Positions 10,900 to 22,806 of a DNA stretch of 64,000 bases are shown piece by piece (the stretch's first letter is position 1; each line of letters begins with the position of its first letter). Made by a program: the position numbers and the translations under genes. This DNA is from Catonia carolina (taxonomy: Eukaryota > Arthropoda > Insecta > Hemiptera > Achilidae), in assembly GCA_035578175.1 (NCBI GenBank), contig JAQMRL010000010.1, positions 35,968,784 to 36,032,783 on the forward strand. The letters run 5' to 3'. The notes under the pieces were generated by a model. It was not told the origin of the DNA. It searched no databases and saw only the letters and a program-made list of their open reading frames with translations.

Positions 10900-12040
10900 C
10901 GTTTTACAGTTTTTGATGTAATTAATAAATGCTAGTGATAAAAACAGCAATGGTTAACAATTTGCATTTTTTAAATTATAACGTGCAGAAAAACAACCTG
11001 TACATGCGAAGTTACGTACTATAACAAGTACAGTTTTCAACGTTCATTAATACTAGTTAATAAAAATTAAAAAGTGTATAATAATGTGTTTTATATAGCC
11101 TATAACACATTGGACGTGGTCAACTGAAAAATATTTCGTACAAACTTAAGTAAATTTTATGTATCACAGAAACAGTACAGCAATAACCACATCAATCACA
11201 ACAATGGTAAAATAACATTATTAGTTTTTATAAAATTCATTTAATGCGTTTTGCAAGTTAGCTCTTGTCTAGACACGAACAATATCATTACTTGGATTCT
11301 CCAACGGCGTCTAAATATCGAACGGTGGATGAAGGAAGCGTAAGAAGTCACAAAGATCGACTTCTAACTAAAGGAAAAGGCATGTAGCCAAAGAGAGGCT
11401 CATGAGCGTCAACAGCCCCCTCCCGCCCACAACGCATACCGAAAAGTACAAATTGCTTACCAAAATAATTTGCCGTGGTTCCCGGAATATTTTATTAAGG
11501 TTAGGTGTGGTAGATGATCATCAGTCATTTTCATCTACCACCCTTCTCTTCCTTAACGGGTATTAGAGTCGGACGCAAAAAAAAAAATATTTTTTTTTGA
11601 TTCAGATCCTTTCCATTACTAGAAAAAAATGTTCAGGCACTATAAATCAATTCAGACCTCAAGAGAAGTCTAATGAGGCAGAACCTAAGATAATAAGGAT
11701 GTCCATGAGGTTATTTTTTAATGGCATTTTACTATTTTTATCGATTTCATATTATTTATTATTATTTTAGTAGTACATTAAAATTTAGAGTAGCTATGAT
11801 GCTATATTTAGGTATGTTTACCATCAGGAAATACGAGAAGCAATTAGGGATTTAACTACTAATAGATGTAAGATTAGCGTTCAGATTATATGTTAGATTG
11901 TTGAATTATTAATATCAATTCCCAGTTCTTTTTTAGAACATTCGTTCTAATAATGAATACAGGGTCAGAGATTCTATGCGTTAAACCGGCTACCTCAAGG
12001 TACGAGGCACCATTCGGATGACATGGCAAGCATAACGGAT
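10900..12040. other. Conserved intergenic block upstream of gene 1
   Basis: Present upstream of genes 2 (about 31850-33000) and 3 (48500-49140). It contains a coding-like stretch in + orientation (TVDEEKVRSHKDRLL at 49000 in unit 3) that is broken in units 1 and 2. I do not recognise it as a gene; it may be the edge of an old mobile element. Confidence 0.4.
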
Positions 12041-12729
12041 CTCGCCGATCGATTTAGCTTTGGTTCTGGAGCTCTTATTGAGCCCCTTAATATGAACTGT
12101 GTGAACAAAAATTGAATATGGGAAATCATTTCTATAATTGCCTTCGAACTAGTTCAGATGTTACAAAAATCTCTTTCGAGTCTTCTCACCGATTTATTTA
12201 AAAAGAAGAGTCTTATTCTTTCGCTGAAATACATGGGATCCGAAAAAGGAGTAAATACCATTTCATGGAAGGCCAGAAGACATTTGATGAGGCTCTCACT
12301 GAGGCCTTGAGAATAGAAGTCGTCACCATGTCATTAAATCTATCGATGAGATTTCGGAGAGTGACCGCCAACAGCAAAGAATACTCAATACGTCACTGAA
12401 GTACTTTTGGCTCCAGCCAACACCGACCAATAAACGGCAACTGAGCTGGCTCTAATAGCAACCCGGTTACTTTAGAAAAAAAATTGCAAACAGGTTAAAG
12501 CTAAAAAGCGCCCTGGGAAGGGACATTAAAATGCGGACGCTTTGTTGAAAAGCCCGTGCGCCCACGACAGTAACTGCTGTCAAATGATAGACGGTCGATA
12601 TGATGAAGATGCAGTACAGCAAATTACGAAAGAATCGGCAAATCAATTTACAAAGAATTGGAAAGCTGGGGCTATGGAAACCTTGTAGAGGAACGGCCAG
12701 AAGACTCTGATGTTTGTCTATTTCTAAAC

Positions 12730-12910
12730 GAAATTGTGGCAGGTTATCTTCCCAACGATCAACTTGGGAAGATATCAGACTGCGGAGTTTTGGAGTATAA
12801 AACTATTGGGTGCAGTGGGACTCGTTCTCTTTGAAGGATATTTTGTACCGAGAATGGCAGTCAGTGAATGGAAGTTTGATACATAAGATTTTGATAAAGA
12901 ACTTTTCAAA
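12730..12910 (+). mobile_element. Gypsy-type pol fragment (unit 1)
   Basis: Translation gives YWVQWDSFSLKDILY across about 12800-12850, resembling the segment between RNase H and integrase of Gypsy-like polyproteins (the YWxxWDxLxxxDGxLYRxW pattern). The frame is broken before and after. The same fragment occurs in unit 2. The 12010-12700 stretch upstream may be part of the same remnant but has no motif I can name. Confidence 0.5.
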
Positions 12911-12936
12911 AGGGTGAACAATATTTTTCTTATGCC

Positions 12937-13224
12937 GTAATCTTACAATCTCACATGCAAACTTTTTTTTATGACACAATATCGAACACATTTTTGAATC
13001 GAGGAAAACCTTCAAAATTCTTTGTACACTTTCAATTTTATATTACGTTATTCTTTTCATATTCATTTTTTTATATTCATAATTTATTTTTTTATGTTTT
13101 TTATATTCGTTATTCTTTTTTTTATGTAATCTTACAATCTTACATGCAAAATTTTATGTGACACAATATCGAACACATTTTTGAATCGAGGAAAACGTTT
13201 AAATTTTTTTTACAATTTCAATAT
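12937..13224. repeat. Local direct repeat
   Basis: A segment of about 95 bp beginning taatcttacaatc and containing cgaacacatttttgaatcg occurs twice (about 12937-13033 and 13126-13224), separated by AT-rich filler. Only seen in unit 1. Confidence 0.75.
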
Positions 13225-14137
13225 CTAATTACATTAACTTCATTATTCCTATTTTCTTCAAAAATAATTTAGGACCAGTTTAAACAAATTCAAAAATAAG
13301 TTTAGAAATGTACTTTATCAAATTATGTTCAAATTGCTATACAAATTAATTATTATTTGTATATAATATGATTTTAAATTAAGTTCATAACATTGTACAA
13401 ATTAATTATTAGTCTATTAGTATTTTTACGTGTTTTTTTGTTAATTAAAATGCTAACTGTTTAATGGACAAATAATGAATTTAGTTAAATTATTTAGTTA
13501 GTTTGTAAATATAGATACAACACTATTAAGGTCCATCCTAAACATTTTCAATTGTCATAATTATGTAATACACATTATTTTTATGAATTTAACTTATTAT
13601 ATTAATAACTTTACTTAATTTATTATATTATATTATTGACTTGTCATAATTTTTATAATTTTACATGATAACGAAGTTTATTTATTCATGTATTTATTTA
13701 GTTCATGATCAGTAATACATAATTTTGCTTCTCTAACATTTTACTTTAATAGTAGTTGTACGATTAGAAAAATACATGTGAAAAATGTATTCCTTAGCAT
13801 TGCGTTTGTTTTCAAACATAAACAAATTTTCATATTTTCGGTAAATGTTTTTTCACTTTTGTTTTCGGAAGTAATTTTTGGTAAAATTTCAGATTTCTTC
13901 CGTAACTACATCAAGCCCCGGTGCTTGATTAAGTCTTATTTAATTTGCCAAAAAGGTAGAGACCTCTTTAGGCCTAATAGAAATGTCTTTTAACGCAAGG
14001 TCATCTAAAATGGCGTTCTAAGTATTAAGCAATACCCCTTTAGCCCAGCTGATTTTTGGTAGAAAAAGTTTAAATACCTTTGCCGTAAGTTCAGTAAACT
14101 TTACCCCTTTTTCTGTGCTATCTTTGCCCCAGCTATC

Positions 14138-14138
<1 letters not shown>

Positions 14139-14197
<59 letters not shown>
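14139..14197. repeat. (AAT)n microsatellite
   Basis: About 20 uninterrupted AAT units, followed by ATCATCATCATC. A shorter AAT run ends the neighbouring retroelement fragment near 14490. Confidence 0.95.
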
Positions 14198-14214
14198 CAT
14201 CATCATCACTTGTT

Positions 14215-14500
14215 AATGGGGCGGAATGGATACAAAGTGTTAAAAAAGATTTGGAATTGGCCAAAATCACTAAAGAAGAAATTCTCATAAGAGACAGTTT
14301 TAGAACAAAAGTTAAAAAATGGGAGGTTAAACCAGAGACAAAAGCTCCAAGAACCGGAACAAAGTGGAGTGAACAGAGAAAAGCTGAATTCTCACAAAGA
14401 ATGAAAAACTGGTGGGCGGATAAAAATGACAAGAAATCCCAAAAACAAACCAGATTTACTTAGCGTCTTCCACTTCGGGAGCTTTACGACTAATAATAAT
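14215..14500 (+). mobile_element. 3' end of an RTE-like non-LTR retrotransposon (tentative)
   Basis: An open frame at 14251-14463 (70 codons from its first Met, readable further upstream as WIQSVKKDLELAK) is lysine-rich with the pattern KWSEQRKAEFSQRMKNWW before a stop. It resembles the basic C-terminus of some RTE-type ORF2 proteins and is followed by a short (AAT)n tail. The family assignment rests on this pattern only. Confidence 0.4.
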
Positions 14501-14699
14501 AATAAATTAATTCCCATAATATTGCACATTACATAAAAAATTAATTACGATAATATAACATTTTATACAGTAAACTTACTTCCAACTTACTTGCCAAAAA
14601 TTACTTCCGAAAACAAAAGTCAAAAAACATTCACCGAATATATGAAAATTTGTTTATGTTTGAAAACAATGCTATTACGCTAGAGGTGGTGGAAATTAT

Positions 14700-16380
14700 C
14701 TCATCCAACTATGGACAAAACCATGTACTAGGATGGGTTAATACTTCGTAAGGACGTAGCACTGTGACGTAGTTTTTTTTAAACTTTTTTATAATTTTGC
14801 ACAATTTCTTATTAGAAAATAAATGCCAGGTTAGTTGAATTAAATTAATTAGTTGAATTAAAACAGGTCCTGTCAGCTGGTTAAGGAGAAATTTAATATT
14901 TGTCTTAAAATACATGTTTAATGTATTTTGTCACGGTGATAAAGATATATTGGTTGTGACTTGTAATGATATAGTAGGGAAGGAGCTCAAGCGGCAAGTT
15001 GAACAGTCGTCGGAGTACTAACAGCCTCAACATGAATGTTGTTGTAAACATAAATGTTATCTAGCACAGTTTTAAAGATCTATAAATCAACATTTAATCT
15101 GGCTAAAGAAAATTCCAAATATCTTCATCCATTTCAAAATGGCGGCCAAAATTCCAAAGAAATACGTTTCACATTATGGTTTTTACGAAAAACCTTGTAA
15201 ACTTAATTGTTAATTTTTAATTTCATTTTATTCAGAATTGAATAAGCTTTTAAAAACTGTGCTGCAAGGCTGTATTCGGGAAAATTTGGTTGAATGCCCC
15301 GAAACTGGTTTTTGAAAAAATCGAAATGGCCGTAACTCAAAAATTTCATATCGAAGGGCAGGTCGTGTGGCACATCGACTTACAGGTATTTAAAAAATAA
15401 AACAAATGTTTTATTTAAAATTTGTTTTTAGCTATTGCGGTTATCTAGGAATAACGAAAAATGTAACTTTTTTATTTCATTTTCCGAACTAGATGCTTAA
15501 AAATTTTAAATCAAATTAAATAGGCAAATTTTCAGTACTTTCAAAGAAAACTTGTTTCTATCGAAACAGAAAAGTAATTTTGGCATCGGGAGTTGGCATA
15601 TTAAAGTACTAGCTGTTTTTTTAATAAATAATGTATTAATTAAAACTAACATATTTGTTGAGACCAAGGGGAAAATGTACAGAAATAATTTCCTATAATA
15701 AAGAAACAAGTAAAATAATACGTTTTTATTTTTAAACTTGGGTTTAATAAGCAGTGTAAATTATTTTTATTTTTCATTACATATCTCAACAATACCATTC
15801 CACACCTGTAAACGTGTAACCGTTTACTAAACGTGAGTTGCAAACAATCTTATCGATTTTTTAAATTTATCAGTTTGTTTTCATTTATGTTGTTCCAGTT
15901 TGTAATTGTTACGTTACTACTAATTAATTTCATTAAATTTACAATTCAAATGGAGAGGCCTTTAACAAGTTGAATGTATTTGGCGAATGTTTGGGTAACG
16001 GTCAGGCTGCTAAAAAATTATATTGTAAATTACAACCAATAAATATAAATAGTCAATTACAAAAGATACAAAAATTGTCAACGCCTTTGGGAATGAGTAA
16101 CGACTACGGGACAAGTTCAGCCTTCGAGAAAGCTGAATTGTTTGATGTCATTTTGATGAAGTTAATTAGTAATAACTTAACAAATATAAAGTGCAACAGC
16201 ACAAAAAAAAAACAAACTAATAAATTTAAAAAATCGATAGGATTGCTTGCTACTCACATTTAATAAACGATTACACAATTACAGATGTGGAATCGCATTG
16301 TGGAGATATGCAATAAAATAAATAAAATTTTATATTCAGTTTTTTCAACACATGTTTTAAAATGCTTTTAAAAAGGTTCT
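14700..16380. other. Unit 1-specific DNA with a 97-codon ORF (15970-16263, +) of unknown nature
   Basis: Not present at the matching place in units 2 or 3, so probably inserted. The ORF (starts MNVFGECLGNG, Asn/Lys-rich C-terminus) matches no family I recognise and has no visible domain. A neighbouring stretch (15110-15370) is somewhat richer in GC. I do not claim a gene. Confidence 0.35.
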
Positions 16381-16383
16381 TTA

Positions 16384-16470
16384 AAACGACCACAAAGCTG
16401 TTTCAAAGAGCAGTGGATAAGGTTTAAATTGTTAATGGTTGCTAACATCTGGAACGGATAGGAACCTAAG
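16384..16470 (+). mobile_element. RTE-like retroelement 3' fragment (unit 1)
   Basis: Matches the end of the better-preserved fragment at 49200-49470 (TTTKLF, then broken VxxxNIWN-like ending). It is an older copy, present in units 1 and 3 only. Confidence 0.45.
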
Positions 16471-16639
16471 GAGGAAGAAGATTGTGTTGATAATGAAGTC
16501 TTATTGAAGACACTAAAATTCATGAATCATTAAAAGTTAGAGATTTGGAACTCAAACGGTTTCAGCCCTACAGTCCATCATAGATGCAGAGAAGGTAGCA
16601 TTAAATAAAGATTTTTGGGTGAAAACTTTTACCGTTGTT

Positions 16640-17335
16640 AAGGCCGATGTACCCCCGTCGATTAGTCTTTTGTATTCACTTCGTTGTTTTTAAATATACG
16701 CGCCGCGGCTGGCATATTCTGATTTATATTTCAAGTATTGCAGTGTCATGACTGCCTTCTGGATCGTATATGGTAAATTTACTCTTCCTTCCTTATGCGT
16801 CCACACCACACCCTAGATCCTACATCCGTTTCTTCTTCCAATGGTGCATTAACTTTTGCCACGGACACACCGTTACGCTCGAGGCTTTTCTTCGCCCACG
16901 CGTCTGACAGGACGCGTTGGCAATTGCTGTATTCTGTTTCATAACTATAAAGTTTAAGTGTACTCATGTGTGTAACTATTTGTACAATATTATGTTTTGT
17001 GTGTTTATTTAAATGTGCCGTATTCGCTAAGGTATTTATGGAATGCTTAACCAACGCAACGAACTTCACGTGTGTTCTTCAACTGGACTCTATCCTGCAG
17101 TATTCAATAACAAGTAAGTGTATGTTTTGTTTGTGGCTTTAAGTTTAATTGTACAAGTGACTATTCCTTTCCGTATTTGTTTTCCCTTGTCATTCCATTC
17201 TTTCGTTCTGGTCTTAGACAGGACCCCGATAACCTGTCTTGGTCCTCTTTCGATTGTTTTTGTGTAAAACGTGGGCTGCGACTTGGTAATTTCTACGTAA
17301 AGGCTTTAAACCTTGGAACCGGGCTGCGGTGCCCT
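16640..17335. mobile_element. Unit 1-specific insertion of about 0.7 kb with a TSD-like flank
   Basis: Unit 3 reads straight through (taccgtcataaagtgcaaac, near 49615). Unit 1 has accgttgttaagg before and accgttataagg after the insert, an imperfect 12-13 bp duplication. The insert is relatively GC-rich and holds small ORFs on both strands without recognisable domains. Element type unknown. Confidence 0.5.
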
Positions 17336-17339
17336 AGCA

Positions 17340-18850
17340 ACCGTTATAAGGTGCAAACAACCTTTACAGTAAACAAATATAGTAAGTTAGTTTTACTATA
17401 ATTTCTAAGATTTTTGTTAAAACGAAACCATGTGTGAAGGAAATGTTTTCCTTCATACATGAATTTCATATTTATAATAATTTAGGCATATCTTGGTGCA
17501 GTAATTAGACTATAGGTTGTAGGCTAAATTTTGGAAACGCAGTTTTTCTAATTAAGTAAATGTTCCAAAACAAATAACTGTTCCAAGAATTTAGGTAAAA
17601 AAGTTGACACTGAACCGTCTATTTACTAGATTTGAACGGCCGTTAAAATTTTACCATTGTGGGGTATTTTCATTGTGAAGAAGGCTAATATATTTTAAAT
17701 GAACTACGCTATTTTTTTTATTTTATGACGTACATTGTTATGACGTACGTTTATATTTTTTAGTAATGTTCTTCAATTAGTTAAAGTAAGTCAACGTTGT
17801 AGTTGACAGAATATTATAATGAATAAAAAGTAAAAACATTAAAAATGTACTGGGTTTTTTATGTAAGTTACTATGTGCCCTAAATATATGCTATTATTAA
17901 GTTTTTCTATCAAAAAACTGTACATGGGTAGTGTACCATGCAAAAATTGGTCAGCTGTTGTAGGCGTATATAATAATTAACTATTATACTACTCCAAATT
18001 TCAATTCTGGAAAATGGAAAAACTGTTTCATATATTTTTTTTTTAATTTAAACGGGCTTACTTTTCCAATAATAAAAATGTCCAAATAACGTTTTGGTTT
18101 CGATAGAAAATGGTATAAATTATTACTTTTTCGTTTAGAGCTATTTTCGACCAGAAGAAGTAATTTTAGAGATTTGTAGAAGCTCTTTTTGCAGCCCACA
18201 CTTTCATCATCTTTCAATGTAGGATTTTCTCCGTCCGACATTTGTTCTAGTCAATTCATCTGTAAGGCTTCCAGCAAGCACCGATATGTTTGTACATATT
18301 GGTACAACTTCGCTAATTCCGACGGCTTATGGATGTTACTGTGGAATTTTACCTGTAACACCTGGGGTAGTTCTATTTAAGAAAAATCAAGCATACTAAA
18401 ATTACTTTAGTAAAACGTAGATGGAACATTTAATGCAACTGATTTTGGCACTACGCTTGTAAGCCATAGCGCATTATGTTTTAGTTCAGTAGAACAGATA
18501 GTCCGTTCATCACAGGCCACCACATGGAAAACCTCAAAATCTGCACTTTACGAAGAACAAGAAATCGAGCGTTTAGAATACTGACATTTAACTGTTTGAT
18601 CATTTGTTTACTTTTATTCTTTATCCTGGTACACTAGCTTTATTTAGGGTACATTCCATTGAAATATATTCTGATGTATTATATTCTGATTTAGTTGATT
18701 TGTAAGTACTGTACAACTTACAATAGTTCTTTTGTAAGCACTGTTCTACTCTTCAAAATATTTTGATGCGTTCTTTATGTATCAATCGGTAACAATATTT
18801 TGCTGATGTTACAGAATAGAATGAAACTTTTAGAGAAATTTTCGTTTTTG
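17340..18850. other. Conserved intergenic block shared by units 1 and 3
   Basis: Aligns with 49630-51060 almost end to end and is absent from unit 2. It contains stretches such as ctgtaacacctggggtagttc that are unusually well kept. Short ORFs (17984-18241 on -, 18189-18380 on +) are not preserved in the other copy, so I do not call a gene. Confidence 0.5.
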
Positions 18851-18853
18851 TAA

Positions 18854-19515
18854 TGTCGCTGACCGTGGCCGACGCCACGTGGCCAAGCCTCGCCTTGCAG
18901 GAAGTTTGGCCCTCGAAAGGGCTGTTTCTTCTTTAAACGGTGTTGCTGTTGGTGGCGATCGAACGCGTCAAGCCGGCGTGTGCAGCGCAGTGTCCGAAGG
19001 GTGACGGCTCGGCTACCGGGTTCAGGCCTAGCCTTCCCACAGCGGCAGTTTGGTCCTCACTTCAGCGAGGCAGTGGTGGCTGCTAGAGCCTTACAGTGTC
19101 GGGTTGGCGTAGGCCGTCGGCTGATGGCGCGGCCGAGGCGGTTCCCTCCGGGCTTGCGCCGGACTCACTCTTCATCATGGTGCCTGCCGGCACGCGCGGG
19201 CTTCTTCGGCTGACCGGAGCGGGAATTAGGCGTCCGCCACCGGTAGCGTCAACCGGGGATGGCTGCACCCTGTCCTGTCTCTGCTGGGCTGTTCTCCTCG
19301 GCTGGGCTGGGTTTTCTTTTCTTTTATTGTTCCTTTCTGGTCGGGAGCTGGCGAGTGAGTGACGCTCGCAGTTTAAAACACCTGTTTATATACTCTGCCG
19401 GCGAGTCCACTACAAGTTGGAGGAGAGCCACTGCTTGTTGCGTGTTGGAAGCGCTCCCTGTGGCAGGCTGCGGGACCGTCTGTAGGTGACGATATTATTG
19501 GGGCATTTGGCGACA
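18854..19515. mobile_element. GC-rich solo LTR (unit 1 only)
   Basis: Begins TGTCGCTGACCG and ends TTTGGCGACA (inverted TGTCGC/GCGACA ends), flanked by GTAA and GTAT. Unit 3 has the empty site at about 51060. Its GC content contrasts sharply with the surrounding AT-rich DNA. A TATA-like TTTATATACT lies near 19385. Four overlapping small ORFs here follow from GC content and are not genes. Confidence 0.7.
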
Positions 19516-22500
19516 GTATGTAAGAAAAATAAAACATAAAACACAGATTTTTATAATTTGTTTCTTAGGGCATTCTCGACATAAAAAAGGAATATATTAA
19601 ATTTCAGTAAAATTACTGAACCTTTTATATGTAATATAAAAATTGAAGGTGAGAAATGCATGTTCATACAAATGACTTCCTATCGTACATAAATTTCATT
19701 TTCGTCGTGAAAAAATTGACAACGTACAATCTGCATCCGAACTAATTTGCGCAAAGTTCGTAACGTTACCTGGACATTTATTTTTAATGGAAATTATGTT
19801 ATATTTAATTAAAGTTATAGTCAATTACAACCCCTGTAACATTTTAATTCGAGCATTTACGTACACAAAGGTACGTTCAGGGACAATAAGTGATTTTTCA
19901 TACTTGCTTCTTGAAATCAGCAATAAATGGAAATTTGCTAACATGCTAAATATTTTACATTAAACTAGCACAAGGAACTCGTCGCTGCGAATTTTTAGTG
20001 TTACCAATTTAGTATAAGTAAAATCAGAGTTTTTAAAATTACAAACTTTACATATATTATTTGAACTTTATTCTTCTATTCTAATCCCTTTTGTGAGAGT
20101 TTGTAATATTACATAATACTGCAAATCAAAACTGGTTATTTACAATGGCAATAGAACGTCGTATGGGTGTATCATACCAGTTTTTTTCTTACTGGACTCT
20201 TGTATTCCTCGTAAGTGTAGTTATTACTGTATGAACAATATAAAAGTTTAATTGGAACAATTGATTTTACTTGGTTGGGGTTAAAACTAACTTTATTTAC
20301 TAAGAATAAACCACATAAGTAAAATTTTAAGTTTATCATCTATGACGTTACATATTTTTTAAATCTATTAGTTCCATTTTTACGTAAAATATTAAACATG
20401 ATAAACATTCGTGTTAATATTTTACGTTGTCAAGGTCATACATTACGATGACGATTTAGTGCCCTGTTATTTCTGTATTATAACAGAATAAATTTTGCAT
20501 TAAATTTTTGATATACCTGTTTCAATACTTTTTTTTAAAATACTCTATTAAAAATTAACCGCTAGGACTAATATATTACTTTGGATGCACATAAGAATGT
20601 AAAATTGTGAAAGTTCAAAGATTTGTTGAACACCTGGAAGGTATATTCCAACTGCATTCTGTCACTAACGAATAAAAAATCATGGAAGTTACTGCTTGCA
20701 ACGTGACGTTTCTTCTCTGTCTATTGCATACTTTCTCAGGCTATTATAGTTATTTAGCTATAGACATAAAACTACATCTGTTCATATTATATTGTTTGTT
20801 TATATTTTTTCTAATTTTGTTTATTTTATGGTATTGTACTTAACTATAGAATAAGTAATATTATAACATTTTCTTTTACAAGTTAATTTTTTTTTAAAGA
20901 ATTGACTACCTTACGTTCAGTAAGTTTGGTCTCTGTTTTCCTCCCCTTCATTTTTTAAAAACTGCAATGCTTAATTTCAATATCAAGGTAATACGTTTCA
21001 AAACCGTATCACTCTGTCATTTTTTCCATACGCTGCACTCCTTCTTAAACACTATCAAAATCATAACCCTATAACTGTTCTACAATTGAGATAACGTGAT
21101 CATTTATAAAATTGTTAACATTCCCAGGTTTATTATAACCACAAGGCACACATTTAAATCTTCTCACCTGTTCATTTCCTATATGAAACAGTAGAGTTAA
21201 ATATTTTTATCACAATACTCAAATCAATCTTAATTCTTATTTACTTGTATATACTATTTTATGAAATGTTACAGCATGTTGTAAAAAAGGAATGACAGCG
21301 ATTACCGAAACTTGGAGGATACTGACGATCAGGAGAGTCAAGACATCACGCCTTGTACATTACAGAAAATAAGGAAAGACATAAACAATAAGGTTAATTC
21401 AAAAACACGACAGGTTTTTTATTGATAACTGGGTAAATATTGAAACAATTGCCTATGAAGGCATTGATTAAGCTAAATAATTTTAAAAATGTTTTTCAGA
21501 GTAAAATACGTTCCTGGCATGTAGAAGATAGTAAAGGTCACAATGATACTGAAACCAGGAATACCGCCAATTGAAGCTTCATCAGACTGACCGATATCAC
21601 TATTATCTCTATTATCTAAAATATTGAATGAAAACACCTAATTCCAAACCACAGATTTATCTGTGTTATCAAAATTATTGAATGAAAACACCTCATTCCA
21701 AACCATAAATCAAGAAAAGGACCCGGCATAAATAATTTAACTATATTATTTCTAAAATTTTTATTCAATCAGGTTATAAAAGTTTTAGTAAACTAAAAAT
21801 GCCATGTTTGTAATATGACAAAAGTAATAAATTGTGATTGTCAATGTTGAAAAAGTACTGGCGGTTATATCTATTATTCCAGCTATCTTATAAATGCTGC
21901 AGTAGTTCGTTAATAATTCTTTTTCCTATTGCAGGTTATCTCACATTATATTGGGATCACGTGTTAATTTGTGAATTTTCCGTTTTAAATTTCAGGTTTT
22001 GTTGAATATAATCTGGGTTTATTTCTAATTTATATAATGTATTGCAGCAATAATAATCGTAAAAAGGCGAAAGAAACCTGCGCTGCCGATGAGGGACGTT
22101 CGTTGCGGATTTTATGATTATCTAACTTCATTGATTAGTTGTTAAATGTTTTTGTTTCTAAATATGTTATTAATTAATTATAATTTATATATTATATAAA
22201 TTACGATTAACAATTGGCTATTATCACAATATCTGAAGTTACGATACTCTAATCTCCACTTTTTATTCTAATCAAAACAAGAAATTTGAGTATGCACTTG
22301 GATATGAATTTACATTGGTACAGTAGTGGTACAAATGCAACGTTGAGAGTTCGAAATATTACGCACTCTTACAGTTTACGTTACTGTAATTTATAAAAAT
22401 CTAGTGTATTCCAAGTAACTTATACGGTGTTATGCTTGCGTCACTATTGCTTTTAAATGAATAAAAATAACTGTAGAAAGTCTATGCTAATTCCTGTATT

Positions 22501-22555
22501 TTTCTTAAAATAAATCCATATTCAGGTGCTATTCTCTGTAAGCAGTTTAAACTGC
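19516..22555. other. Conserved intergenic DNA, end of unit 1
   Basis: Aligns with 34140-39278 and 52990-58938. It includes a local tandem duplication near 21605-21712 (attgaatgaaaacacc twice). No coding signal is seen on either strand. Confidence 0.5.
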
Positions 22556-22806
22556 CCTGTATTGGCTTGAAGGTTCATTTCTTAATATTCCCAAAAACAT
22601 TTAATAAATACTACACAATTTTATAATTTACATATGTTATTTATTTTATGGTATATTACAGATTTTTAATTTGTCATATTAGACAAAAACAGAATATCAG
22701 AAAATCCATACTGTTTCTGCATTAACGGGCCAGTTAATTTTCATAGTATTTCATTTTATTTATCGGATATACATGTCTGTGGTATAATGATTAATCATTT
22801 ACATGT

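Larger units (their letters stand above)
13795..14674. repeat. Inverted-repeat (foldback) structure with 81-88 bp arms
   Basis: The left arm 13795-13882 (tagcattg...tttttgg) is nearly the reverse complement of the right arm 14594-14674; the left arm has a 5-nt extra CGTTT. The loop of about 0.7 kb holds the AAT microsatellite and an RTE-like fragment. No terminal duplication was found, so whether this is one foldback transposon or two opposed copies is open. Confidence 0.75.
1648..22555. repeat. Tandem segmental duplication, unit 1 (about 20.9 kb)
   Basis: The whole unit realigns with units 2-4: 3' end of the gene (1906), solo LTR (3671), exons at 4413, 7583, 9198 and 10524, the intergenic block near 11300 (cgaacggtggatga), and the blocks at 16430-18850 and 19520-22555. 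The unit border is arbitrary; I set it at the shared 'cctgtattgg' motif. Unit 1 lacks the segment seen at 37052-37450 plus 38146-38575 in unit 2. It has its own insertions at 6326-7264, roughly 12.9-16.4 kb, about 16.64-17.33 kb and 18854-19515. Confidence 0.9.

Noticed and set aside
14136..14432. 98-codon minus ORF with a tyrosine run
   Set aside because: The run is the AAT microsatellite read in one frame, and the rest is antisense to the retroelement fragment.
18980..19489. Four overlapping ORFs in the GC-rich segment
   Set aside because: Stop codons are rare there because of high GC; ORFs occur on both strands in several frames, and the segment is an LTR.
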